From the NCBI RefSeq assembly GCF_036898465.1, contig NZ_JARUMJ010000001.1, forward strand, positions 3,162,001-3,226,000: 64,000 nt of DNA, given 5' to 3'. The DNA comes from Streptomyces sp. B21-105 (GTDB taxonomy: Bacteria; Actinomycetota; Actinomycetes; Streptomycetales; Streptomycetaceae). Shown here in pieces: positions 7,975-14,892 of this stretch. The notes under the pieces are model-generated. The model did no database searches and was not told the DNA's origin. It worked only from the letters and a program-made list of their open reading frames with translations. The position numbers and the translations under genes were made by a program. The stretch's first letter is position 1. Each line of letters begins with the position of its first letter.

Positions 7975-8084
7975 ACGTAGACAGCGATCCGCTGTTCCCG
8001 GTTGGGCCAGGCCGGCACATCCCCACTTGGCACATCGATCAGCGAGAGGTCAACAGGCGTACAACGTGAACCGGCGCCAAGAGA

Positions 8085-8492
8085 TCAGCCTCGTACGTCT
8101 CGCTGCTGAACTTCCTTGAGCACTCCGGCCACCGTCGCGAAGTCGTTGTCCACATGGAGGACGGTGTGCCCGTGGTGGACCGCAGTCGCACACACCAACA
8201 GGTCAATCGCTCCTGCCGCGCGATGCTGGCCGCGCTGGGTCAGTTTGTACTGGGCAGTGTCGACCCAACGCCAGGCGCTCTTGGGAACGGGAGAGAGCAG
8301 GCAGAGCGCGTCCAGTTCCTCCGCGAGCTCGTCCCGGTGAGACGGGCTGGTTGCTGAGTAGAGAAATTCGGCGCGTGTCGGCTCACAGAGGTGAAACACC
8401 CCGGCTGCGATGTGCCCCTCCCACGGTGGCAGTGCCCCGGGGGTTCGGAACAGGTGCCACAGGGCGGAGGTGTCCAGCAGGTAGGTGATCAC
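8085..8492 (-). CDS. vapC: VapC-type PIN-domain ribonuclease toxin
   Basis: 135 residues. The N-terminal MITYLLDTSALWHLF has the first PIN Asp, PTRAEFLYS the conserved Glu, and AIDLLVCATAVHHGHTVLHVDNDFATVA the later acidic residues that bind Mg2+. PIN toxins cleave tRNA or rRNA and are held inactive by the cognate antitoxin. The start codon overlaps the stop of the upstream antitoxin gene (ATGA), the usual VapBC arrangement. Length is normal and I see no damage, so the pair is probably functional. Alternative roles of PIN proteins are unlikely given the partner. Confidence 0.9.
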   Translation of the reverse strand: MITYLLDTSALWHLFRTPGALPPWEGHIAAGVFHLCEPTRAEFLYSATSPSHRDELAEELDALCLLSPVPKSAWRWVDTAQYKLTQRGQHRAAGAIDLLVCATAVHHGHTVLHVDNDFATVAGVLKEVQQRDVRG

Positions 8493-8722
8493 TCGAAGGC
8501 CTCGCGTCGGGCACGCTTGCCTGCGTCATGCGCCGCCGCGGCCTGCTCGAATTCCCCACGCGCGCCGCGCGCGGCCAGCTTCTCGGCGGCATCAAGGCGC
8601 TTGATCCGGGCCACGTAGTCCCGCAGGGCCCCGTTGACCGTCTCCTTCTTCGTCGTAACACCCATCAGCCGCATGGCCTCGGTGAGTGCCTCGTCATCGA
8701 GATCAATCTGAGTGACGGACAT
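8489..8722 (-). CDS. vapB: VapB-type antitoxin
   Basis: 77 residues from the ATG at 8722 (MSVTQIDLDDEALTEAMRLM). The N-terminal ribbon-helix-helix segment (TQIDLDDEALTEAMRLMGVTTKKETVNGALRDYV) binds DNA as a dimer; the charged tail (KRLDAAEKLAARGARGEFEQ) should wrap around the toxin. Longer starts up to 8785 would run through the operator and are rejected. It is translationally coupled to the PIN toxin and likely autoregulated through the symmetric site just upstream. Confidence 0.87.
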   Translation of the reverse strand: MSVTQIDLDDEALTEAMRLMGVTTKKETVNGALRDYVARIKRLDAAEKLAARGARGEFEQAAAAHDAGKRARREAFE

Positions 8723-8729
8723 CGAGCAC

Positions 8730-8778
8730 CTCCAACATTCATAATGTATGCCATCAAGATACATCACCAACATTGGAG
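8730..8778. promoter_or_regulatory. Symmetric operator region of the VapBC pair
   Basis: Outer arms CTCCAA (8730-8735) and TTGGAG (8773-8778) and inner arms ATGTAT (8744-8749) and ATACAT (8759-8764) share one centre at 8754. A smaller palindrome ACATT-CAT-AATGT (8735-8747) and a direct repeat CCAACATT (8732-8739, 8767-8774) are embedded. Position immediately before vapB fits autoregulation by the toxin-antitoxin complex. Confidence 0.6.
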
Positions 8779-8875
8779 TGACCACCGCTGAGAACCGCCC
8801 GCCGGGGGTGGTGGGGCGAAGTGCGCACTTCGGCTGAGGCGATAGAACCTTCGCGCAGCGGATTCCCTTACCAAC

Positions 8876-8918
8876 GCGATGATGCTCCGCCCCGGGTACC
8901 GGTGTGAAGCATCATCGC
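8876..8918 (-). terminator. Inverted repeat downstream of the Xre gene
   Basis: A perfect 11-bp stem, GCGATGATGCT (8876-8886) with AGCATCATCGC (8908-8918), encloses a 21-base loop. It lies about 60 bases past the end of the minus-strand Xre gene and before the vapB operator. No T-tract is present, which is common for Streptomyces terminators. Confidence 0.45.
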
Positions 8919-8981
8919 TGACTTCAGGAGGCGACTTTGTCCACCGGACTGCGCATGAACCCGGGCCGTATGTCGATCGGG

Positions 8982-9212
8982 TCAGCCGAGGACGTAGGTC
9001 TCGTCACCGAAGCCAGCGACGATCTTCAGCTTGCCGCCGAGCGCCTTGACGTAGGCAGCGAGGGTGTCGACCTCAGTGCGCTCCAGTTGACCCTTCTCAA
9101 TGCGTGAGACACGGGCCTGGGTGACACCCATAGCTTCGGCAACCTGGACCTGCGTGGCGTGCTGCCGCTTCCGCAACTCGGCGAGGCCGCGCACACAGGA
9201 GGCCAGAACCAT
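8982..9212 (-). CDS. Xre-family helix-turn-helix regulator (HigA/antitoxin-like)
   Basis: 76 residues: ELRKRQHATQVQVAEAMGVT then QARVSRIEKGQL is a clear Cro/C1-type HTH, followed by EVDTLAAYVKALGGKLKIVA, a tail typical of HigA-like antitoxins. Such genes normally follow a RelE/HigB-like toxin gene, but no toxin is visible upstream (higher coordinates), where a glycosidase fragment begins within about 90 bases. The N-terminus is shorter than usual for the family. It may be an orphaned antitoxin left after loss of its toxin. Confidence 0.75.
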   Translation of the reverse strand: MVLASCVRGLAELRKRQHATQVQVAEAMGVTQARVSRIEKGQLERTEVDTLAAYVKALGGKLKIVAGFGDETYVLG

Positions 9213-9300
9213 AGCCTGCCCCTGGCCGCCACGGGCCGGGTCGCCGTCACCAAGGCACCTGCGTACCGGCGCCGTGAATCCCTCGCCCTACTGCGCGTTC

Positions 9301-9894
9301 ATGACCACCGGCTGGAACGGCCAGCTCACCGACGTGGCCTTCCGCAACCCCGACGGCTCCATCGCGCTCATCGTCCACAACGAGAACGACGACCCGCGCA
9401 CCTTCACCGTCACCGTCGGCGACCAGTCCTTCGACTACTCCCTGCCCGGCGGCGCCCTGGCAACCTTCACCTGGCCGAAGTCGCAAGACCTGACCAGCCG
9501 ACTGCACGCGGTCCCGCTGGACGGCGCCACTGCCACCTCCCAGCCCACCGGACAAGACGCGGCAGGCCTGGCCATCGACGCCGATGCCTCGACCCGCTGG
9601 TCCAGCGGACAGGGACAGGAAGCCGGCCAGTACCTGCAGATCGACCTCGGCAAGAACACGTCGTTCCGTCGCCTCGCGATCGACAGCGGCGACAACCTCG
9701 GCGACTACGCACGCCAGTGGCAGCTCTCCGTCAGTAACGACAAGACCACCTGGCGGACCGCGGCCACCGGAACCGGCACGGGACAGCTCACCAACGTCGA
9801 CCTGCCGCTCACCCGCGCCCGCTACCTCCGGGTCACAGCGACCGGCACGGCCGGCAACTGGTGGAGCCTCGCGGACATCCGGCTCTACCGCTGA
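9301..9894 (+). pseudogene. C-terminal fragment of a GH30-like glycosidase with F5/8-type (discoidin) domain
   Basis: The reading frame carries the GH30 C-terminal beta-sandwich (LTDVAFRNPDGSIALIVHNE, RTFTVTV, SLPGGALATFTW). A coagulation-factor-5/8 or CBM32-like domain follows (GLAIDADASTRWSSGQGQEA, YLQIDLGKNTSFRRLAIDSG, ending RYLRVTATGT to IRLYR). The catalytic TIM barrel and signal peptide are missing; upstream sequence instead encodes the Xre gene on the other strand. It is therefore a truncated remnant of a secreted glucosylceramidase-like enzyme. The open frame extends upstream to 9100 but that part has no matching protein pattern. Confidence 0.72.
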
Positions 9895-9996
9895 CCGCTG
9901 ACCTTTAAGCGGCTCCCGCGCTTCGGGATCACTGCGCGGAACCGCTGCGGCAGACAGCAGCCCTTGCCGCCGAGGTTCGATGGCAGGCACCGCACC

Positions 9997-10052
9997 CGAA
10001 GCCGGCCCACGCCCGGCCGTCCTCGCTGACGGCCGGGCGTGGGCCGGCTTCG
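9997..10052 (+). terminator. Perfect 25-bp hairpin
   Basis: A 25-bp perfect stem (9997-10021 with 10028-10052, outer bases CGAAGCCGG and CCGGCTTCG) closes a 6-base loop CTCGCT. It lies about 100 bases downstream of the glycosidase fragment and is very GC-rich without a T-tract. It is probably that gene's original terminator and is one of the most stable local structures in the window. Confidence 0.6.
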
Positions 10053-10268
10053 CCGGACACCAAGATGGCCTACAGCAATCCAGACCGCCCCCTGACCAGA
10101 TGATCAGCAACAACGGACCGACGGCGTCGAATGCGGCCTCACCTCTTGGGGCAGTTTTCCCCACCCCTGGACGTCATCACAGATCGAGCGACGCGAGGGC
10201 GACGGTGTCTCCACAGGGCAATGGCAGCCACTGCCGCGCAACCGGCAATTGGGACAACGCATCGCCCG

Positions 10269-10327
10269 TAGACACCGTCACCTGGACACGACCGCGCCGC
10301 CCCGGCCCCTGTACGGCCCCTGGGTTT
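10269..10327. repeat. Dispersed repeat, copy 2 (partner at about 3003-3062)
   Basis: Direct copy of the segment next to the IS3-type element. The most conserved part is GCCCCTGTACGGCCCCTGGG. Together the two copies roughly bracket the decayed accessory zone. The rest of 10053-10526 shows no gene I can support. Confidence 0.6.
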
Positions 10328-10526
10328 TACCGTCGGCATCAAGGCAGCCGCCCGGCCCCCGAGCGGCGGCCTCGATCACCTACTCCGCCGCAGGTCAGAC
10401 GGGTTGGAGCGCCCTCGACCACCGCCGGACTCCAAACCCACGAGCAGCGGATTCAGTCCGTTCAGGCACAGTTGACGATCCGACACCCAAAAACGAACGT
10501 TTCAGCAGGTCAGAAGCCTGCTCAGG

Positions 10527-10600
10527 TGGGGCGGGTGGGACTCGAACCCACGGCCGACGGATTATGAGTCCGCTGCTCTAACCGGCTGAGCTACCGCCCC
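10527..10600 (-). tRNA. tRNA with CAU anticodon (elongator Met or Ile2)
   Basis: A 74-nt cloverleaf on the minus strand: acceptor GGGGCGG pairs with CCGCCCC, the D-arm contains TAGCTCAGCCGGTTAGAGCA, the anticodon loop reads CTCATAA and the T-arm GTGGGTTCGAGTCCCAC; the discriminator is A. CCA is not encoded (CC then T). The CAU anticodon may be read as methionine or, if modified by TilS, as isoleucine AUA; the sequence alone does not settle this. Its 3' end faces the accessory zone. Confidence 0.93.
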
Positions 10601-10735
10601 ATAGCGGCGTGTCGCGTACATGTGTGCGCGCCGTCTGCCGCAGCATAGCCGCTCATACGATCTCACGCTCCGGCTGGTGGACCTTGCCCGCCCAGGAGGA
10701 CTTGGGCCCTGGCCTGCACGGTTCCCGCCGACATG

Positions 10736-10757
10736 AAAAAGGACCCCCAGGGGGTCC
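10736..10757 (-). terminator. Rho-independent terminator after the tRNA-Asn pair
   Basis: Stem GGACCCC / GGGGTCC (10741-10747, 10751-10757) with a short loop, followed on the minus strand by five T residues. It is correctly placed to end the minus-strand transcript of the two tRNA-Asn genes. Confidence 0.8.
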
Positions 10758-10769
10758 TCGTTCACGATG

Positions 10770-10842
10770 CTCCCCCGACTGGACTCGAACCAGTAACCTG
10801 CCGGTTAACAGCCGGCTGCTCTGCCAATTGAGCTACAGGGGA
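10770..10842 (-). tRNA. tRNA-Asn (GUU), downstream copy
   Basis: 73-nt cloverleaf with acceptor TCCCCTG / CGGGGGA, anticodon loop CTGTTAACC (GUU) and T-arm ACTGGTTCGAGTCCAGT; the discriminator is G. CCA is not encoded. It is identical to the copy 5 bases upstream and probably lies on the same transcript. Confidence 0.95.
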
Positions 10843-10847
10843 CCGAG

Positions 10848-10920
10848 CTCCCCCGACTGGACTCGAACCAGTAACCTGCCGGTTAACAGCCGGCTGCTCT
10901 GCCAATTGAGCTACAGGGGA
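10848..10920 (-). tRNA. tRNA-Asn (GUU), upstream copy
   Basis: Identical 73-nt tRNA-Asn, separated from the second copy by only 5 bases (10843-10847). Such a short spacer implies one precursor that must be processed by RNase P and 3' nucleases with very little room. Confidence 0.95.
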
Positions 10921-11076
10921 ATGCCTCGTCGCATCGAACGTGCCTAGCTGGGTATTCGCCAGGAAGCGCTCGCTCGCTGCGACACATACATTAGCGCAAG
11001 CAGGGGGGTGCTCCGCCAATCGGTTCCCCCGGCGCCGGTGTCGCGCCAGGGACCTACTCGAGGAAGGGTGGCCGTC

Positions 11077-11382
11077 ATGCGCTACAAGCTCACGTTCGTC
11101 GTCGGACTGGCTGTCGGTTACGTACTGGGCACGCGTGCCGGGCGCGAGCGCTACGAGCAGCTGAAGAAGTCGGCGCGGCAGGTCGCCCAGAACCCCGCCG
11201 TGCGCAACACCGCCGAGACCGCCGCCCACCAGGGCCGCCAGTACGCGGGCAAGGCGTATCACGCGGTCAGCGACAAGGTCGGCGACCGGATGCCGGAGTC
11301 GGTGGCGGGCCGGGTGCGCTCGCTGCGCGACCGCAACGTCAACGGCGCGGGCGGCGACGACTGGGGCACCAGCAACACCTGA
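11077..11382 (+). CDS. YtxH-domain-like small membrane-anchored protein
   Basis: 101 residues from the ATG at 11077, preceded by AGGAAGGG. The N-terminus MRYKLTFVVGLAVGYVLGTR is a short membrane segment with a glycine-zipper look, followed by RAGRERYEQLKKSARQVAQN and helical, charged repeats, the YtxH pattern. Function of this family is not established; it is often linked to stress. It stands alone between the tRNA genes and a sugar kinase. Confidence 0.82.
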   Translation: MRYKLTFVVGLAVGYVLGTRAGRERYEQLKKSARQVAQNPAVRNTAETAAHQGRQYAGKAYHAVSDKVGDRMPESVAGRVRSLRDRNVNGAGGDDWGTSNT

Positions 11383-11453
11383 CGACGCTCCTGTGACGCC
11401 CCCGAGGTGACCGACGGCGGCATCCGGGCCCGGCGTGCGGCAGAATTTTCGCC

Positions 11454-12908
11454 ATGGGGATAGTCGCCGGGTTGGACAGTTCGCCCGATTTCACTCGTAT
11501 CGTCGTCTGCGACGCGGACACCGGAGCCGTGCTCCGGCAGGGATACGCGCCACATCCGGTGGAAGGCGCCGAGGGCGGCGGCCGGCCGTCCGACGTCGAC
11601 CCGCAGGCCTGGCTGCTGTCCCTGGGCGAGGCCGCGGGGGGCGGGCTGCTCGAAGGCGTGCAGGCCATCGGGGTCTCGGCGCAGCAGAACGCGGTCGTGC
11701 CGCTGGACTCGCAGGGCAACACGGTGCGGCCGGCGATGGTCGGCGGGGACAAGCGGGCGCAGGTCGCGGCGGCCGACCTGGTCGACGCGCTCGGCGGGCG
11801 CGAGGCGTGGGCGCAGGCGGTGGGGTGCGTGCCCCAGGCGGCGCAGCCGGTGACCAAGCTGCGCTGGCTGGCGAAGAGCGAGCCGGAGGCCGCCGCACGG
11901 AGCGCGGTGCTGCTGCAGGCGCACGACTGGCTGGTGTGGCAGCTGCTGGGGCGGCCGGTGCGCCGGACCACCGACCGCGGCGGGGCCTCCGGCACCGGGT
12001 ACTGGTCGGCCGCCACCGGCGGTTACCGGCCGGATCTGGTCGAGCTGGCGCTCGGCCACCAGGCGATGCTGCCCGAGGTGATCGGGCCGTCCGACGCGGC
12101 CGGCACGACTCCGGAGGGGCTGCTGATCTCCGCCGGGACCGGCGAGACGATGGCGGCGGCGCTCGGGCTCGGGCTGGGGATGGGCGACGCGGTGGTGTCG
12201 CTCGGGGCCTCCGGGTCCGTGATGGCGGTGCACCCCGAGGCGCTCGTCGACCAGAGCGGGATGATCACCTCGCTGGCCGACGCGACCGGCATGCATCTGC
12301 CCGTCGTCACCACGTTGAACGCCGTACGGACCCTGCGGGGTGCGGCCGAGCTGGTCGGGGCGCCCGATCTGGACGCGCTGTCGGATCTTGCGATGAAGTC
12401 GACGCCGGGATCGCACGGGCTGGTCATGCTGCCGTACCTGGAGGGCGAGCGGACGCCGAACCTGCCGCACACCGCCGGCACGCTGGCCGGGCTGCGGCGC
12501 GAGTCGATGAAGCCGGAGCACTTCGCGCGGGCCGCGTTCGAGGGCATGCTGTGCGGGCTCGCGGACGCGCTGGACGTGCTGCGCGGCCGGGGCGTGGACG
12601 TGCGGCGGGTCTTCCTGCTGGGGGCGGCGGCCGAGCTGCCGGCGGTGCAGTCGGCGGCGCCGGCGCTGTTCGGGGCGCAGATCGTGGTGCCGCAGCCGGC
12701 CGACTACGCGGCGATCGGGGCGGCCCGGCAGGCCGCGTGGGCGCTCGGGGCCTCGCAGGGCACGCTCGACCCGCGGACGCCGCCGGCCTGGCAGGGGGCG
12801 GCGGCGCAGGTCCTCGACCCGGGTGAGGACCTGGCCGTGGGGCAGGCGGTGCGGCAGCAGTTCGTGTCGGTGCGGGAACAGACCCACCCGGGTGCGTTCC
12901 GGGCGTGA
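11454..12908 (+). CDS. FGGY-family carbohydrate kinase (xylulokinase-like)
   Basis: 484 residues with the two actin-like FGGY domains: GLDSSPDFTRIVVCD near the start, the substrate-region TDRGGASGTGYWS with the likely catalytic Asp near residue 180, the ATP-site segment VVSLGASGSVMAV near 245, and LPYLEGERTPNLP near 325, close to the FGGY signature. The usual QxHG substrate motif reads AQQNAVVPL, so the sugar may differ from xylulose. The enzyme would phosphorylate a pentose or related sugar in the cytoplasm. No sugar isomerase or transporter is adjacent. Confidence 0.85.
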   Translation: MGIVAGLDSSPDFTRIVVCDADTGAVLRQGYAPHPVEGAEGGGRPSDVDPQAWLLSLGEAAGGGLLEGVQAIGVSAQQNAVVPLDSQGNTVRPAMVGGDKRAQVAAADLVDALGGREAWAQAVGCVPQAAQPVTKLRWLAKSEPEAAARSAVLLQAHDWLVWQLLGRPVRRTTDRGGASGTGYWSAATGGYRPDLVELALGHQAMLPEVIGPSDAAGTTPEGLLISAGTGETMAAALGLGLGMGDAVVSLGASGSVMAVHPEALVDQSGMITSLADATGMHLPVVTTLNAVRTLRGAAELVGAPDLDALSDLAMKSTPGSHGLVMLPYLEGERTPNLPHTAGTLAGLRRESMKPEHFARAAFEGMLCGLADALDVLRGRGVDVRRVFLLGAAAELPAVQSAAPALFGAQIVVPQPADYAAIGAARQAAWALGASQGTLDPRTPPAWQGAAAQVLDPGEDLAVGQAVRQQFVSVREQTHPGAFRA

Positions 12909-12947
12909 GCGGGGAAAGCGAACCGGGTGGGCGATGAAGGGCGCTGC

Positions 12948-13030
12948 GGGCAGGCGAAGGCGGGCCCGCGGCGGGCGGGCAGGCGGAGGCGGACCCGCGG
13001 AGGGCGGGCAGGCGGAGGCGGGAAAGGGCC
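12948..13030 (+). repeat. 29-bp tandem repeat, about 2.8 copies
   Basis: Units start at 12948, 12977 and 13006 with GGGCAGGCGGAGGCGG as core and a few differences between copies. The tract fills much of the roughly 250-base gap between the kinase and the ABC exporter. No gene is seen there. Confidence 0.8.
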
Positions 13031-13158
13031 GGCAAAAACACTGCTGTCGGCTTAATCGGTTGAGGTAACACGGGTGGGGTGGCACACGATAGGGGCCAGG
13101 GGCAACCAATGCCCTCCCGGCTACCCCATGCCCTCCCGCCCACTCCGAGAGACGTAGC

Positions 13159-14892
13159 GTGCTCATACGACTTCTGCGGACCTATCTCAGGCCCTACAGG
13201 AAACCCATCGTCCTTCTGGTGCTGCTGCAGTTCCTGCAGACCTGCGCCACCCTCTACCTGCCCACCCTGAACGCGCACATCATCGACAACGGTGTCGTCG
13301 AGGGAGACACCGGCTACATCCTGACGTTCGGCGGCGTGATGATCGCCGTGTCGCTGGCGCAGGTCGTGTGCAACATCGGCGCCGTGTACTACGGCGCCAG
13401 AACCGCCTCCGCCCTCGGCCGGGACGTGCGGGCGGCCGTCTTCGACCGGGTGCAGTCCTTCTCCGCCCGGGAGGTCGGTCACTTCGGCGCGCCGTCGCTG
13501 ATCACCCGGACGACCAACGACGTCCAGCAGGTCCAGATGCTGGCCCTGATGACGTTCACGCTGATGGTGTCGGCGCCCATCATGTGCGTGGGCGGCATCG
13601 TGCTGGCGCTCGGCCTGGACGTGCCGCTGTCCGCGGTGCTCGTCGCCGTCGTGCCGACCCTGGGCATCTGCGTGACGCTGATCGTGCGCCGGCTGCGGCC
13701 GCTGTTCCGGTCCATGCAGGAGAAGCTGGACACCGTGAACCGGGTGCTGCGCGAGCAGATCACCGGCAACCGGGTGATCCGCGCGTTCGTGCGGGACGAG
13801 TACGAACAGCAGCGGTTCCGGGAGGCCAACGCCGATCTCACCGGCATCTCGCTGAAGGCCGGCAACCTGCTGGCGCTGATGTTCCCGGTGGTCATGACCA
13901 CGGTGAACCTGTCATCGATCGCGGTGGTCTGGTTCGGCGCGCACCGGATCGACAGCGGTGGGATGCAGATCGGCGACCTGACCGCGTTCCTCGCCTATCT
14001 CATGCAGATCGTCATGTCCGTGATGATGGCCACCTTCATGTTCATGATGGTGCCGCGTGCGGAGGTGTGCGCCGAGCGCATCCAGGAGGTGCTGGACACC
14101 TCGTCGTCCGTGGTTCCTCCGGTGGCTCCCGTCACCGAGCTGCGGCGGCACGGGCACCTGGAGATCCGGGGGGCCGGCTTCCGTTACCCCGGCGCCGAGG
14201 AGCCCGTCCTGAAGAGCGTCGAGCTGGTGGCCCGGCCCGGTGAGACGACGGCCGTGATCGGCTCGACCGGCAGCGGCAAGTCCACGCTCCTCGGGCTGGT
14301 GCCCCGGCTGTTCGACGCCACCGAGGGAGAGGTGCTGGTCGACGGGGTCGCCGTCGACGACGTCGAGCCGGTGCTGCTGGCGAAGACCGTCGGTCTGGTG
14401 CCGCAGAAGCCGTACCTGTTCGCGGGGACGGTCGCCAGCAACCTGCGCTACGGCAATCCGGACGCCACCGACGAGGAACTGTGGCACGCGCTGGAGGTGG
14501 CGCAGGCCAAGGACTTCGTCAGCAAGCTGGAGAACGGCCTCGACTCGCCCATCGCGCAGGGCGGCACGAACGTCTCCGGCGGTCAGCGGCAGCGGCTGGC
14601 GATCGCCCGCACGCTCGTGCAGCGGCCGGAGATCTACCTCTTCGACGACTCCTTCTCGGCCCTGGACTACGCCACCGACGCGGCGCTGCGGGCGGCGCTC
14701 GGGCGGGAGACCGCCGAGGCGACCGTGGTGATCGTCGCCCAGCGGGTGGCGACCATCCGCGACGCCGACCGGATCGTCGTCCTCGACGAGGGCCGTGTCG
14801 TCGGCACCGGCACCCACCGCGAGCTGATGGCGGACAACGAGACCTACCGGGAGATCGTGCTCTCCCAGCTCACGGAAGCGGAGGCAGCCTGA
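13159..14892 (+). CDS. Heterodimeric ABC exporter, subunit A (degenerate-site half)
   Basis: 577 residues: six membrane helices in about the first 290 residues, then a nucleotide-binding domain. Walker A is GSTGSGKST, the Q-loop VPQKPYL, the ABC signature NVSGGQRQR (canonical) and Walker B IYLFDDSFSALD, where the catalytic Glu is replaced by Asp. It overlaps the next ABC gene (TGATG). The pair forms a type IV exporter of the TM287/288 kind for lipids, drugs or peptides. Because this half gives a degenerate Walker B and a normal signature, only one of the two ATP sites should be fully catalytic. Confidence 0.93.
   Translation: MLIRLLRTYLRPYRKPIVLLVLLQFLQTCATLYLPTLNAHIIDNGVVEGDTGYILTFGGVMIAVSLAQVVCNIGAVYYGARTASALGRDVRAAVFDRVQSFSAREVGHFGAPSLITRTTNDVQQVQMLALMTFTLMVSAPIMCVGGIVLALGLDVPLSAVLVAVVPTLGICVTLIVRRLRPLFRSMQEKLDTVNRVLREQITGNRVIRAFVRDEYEQQRFREANADLTGISLKAGNLLALMFPVVMTTVNLSSIAVVWFGAHRIDSGGMQIGDLTAFLAYLMQIVMSVMMATFMFMMVPRAEVCAERIQEVLDTSSSVVPPVAPVTELRRHGHLEIRGAGFRYPGAEEPVLKSVELVARPGETTAVIGSTGSGKSTLLGLVPRLFDATEGEVLVDGVAVDDVEPVLLAKTVGLVPQKPYLFAGTVASNLRYGNPDATDEELWHALEVAQAKDFVSKLENGLDSPIAQGGTNVSGGQRQRLAIARTLVQRPEIYLFDDSFSALDYATDAALRAALGRETAEATVVIVAQRVATIRDADRIVVLDEGRVVGTGTHRELMADNETYREIVLSQLTEAEAA

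Noticed and set aside
10139..10342. Small minus-strand gene over the second dispersed repeat
   Set aside because: Frame is not shared with the copy at 3003-3062 in a convincing protein-like way; treated as a DNA repeat.
10527..10600. Duplicated tRNA 3' end marking an attachment site
   Set aside because: I searched by eye for the T-arm/acceptor sequence elsewhere in the first 10 kb and did not find it; no integrase gene is present.
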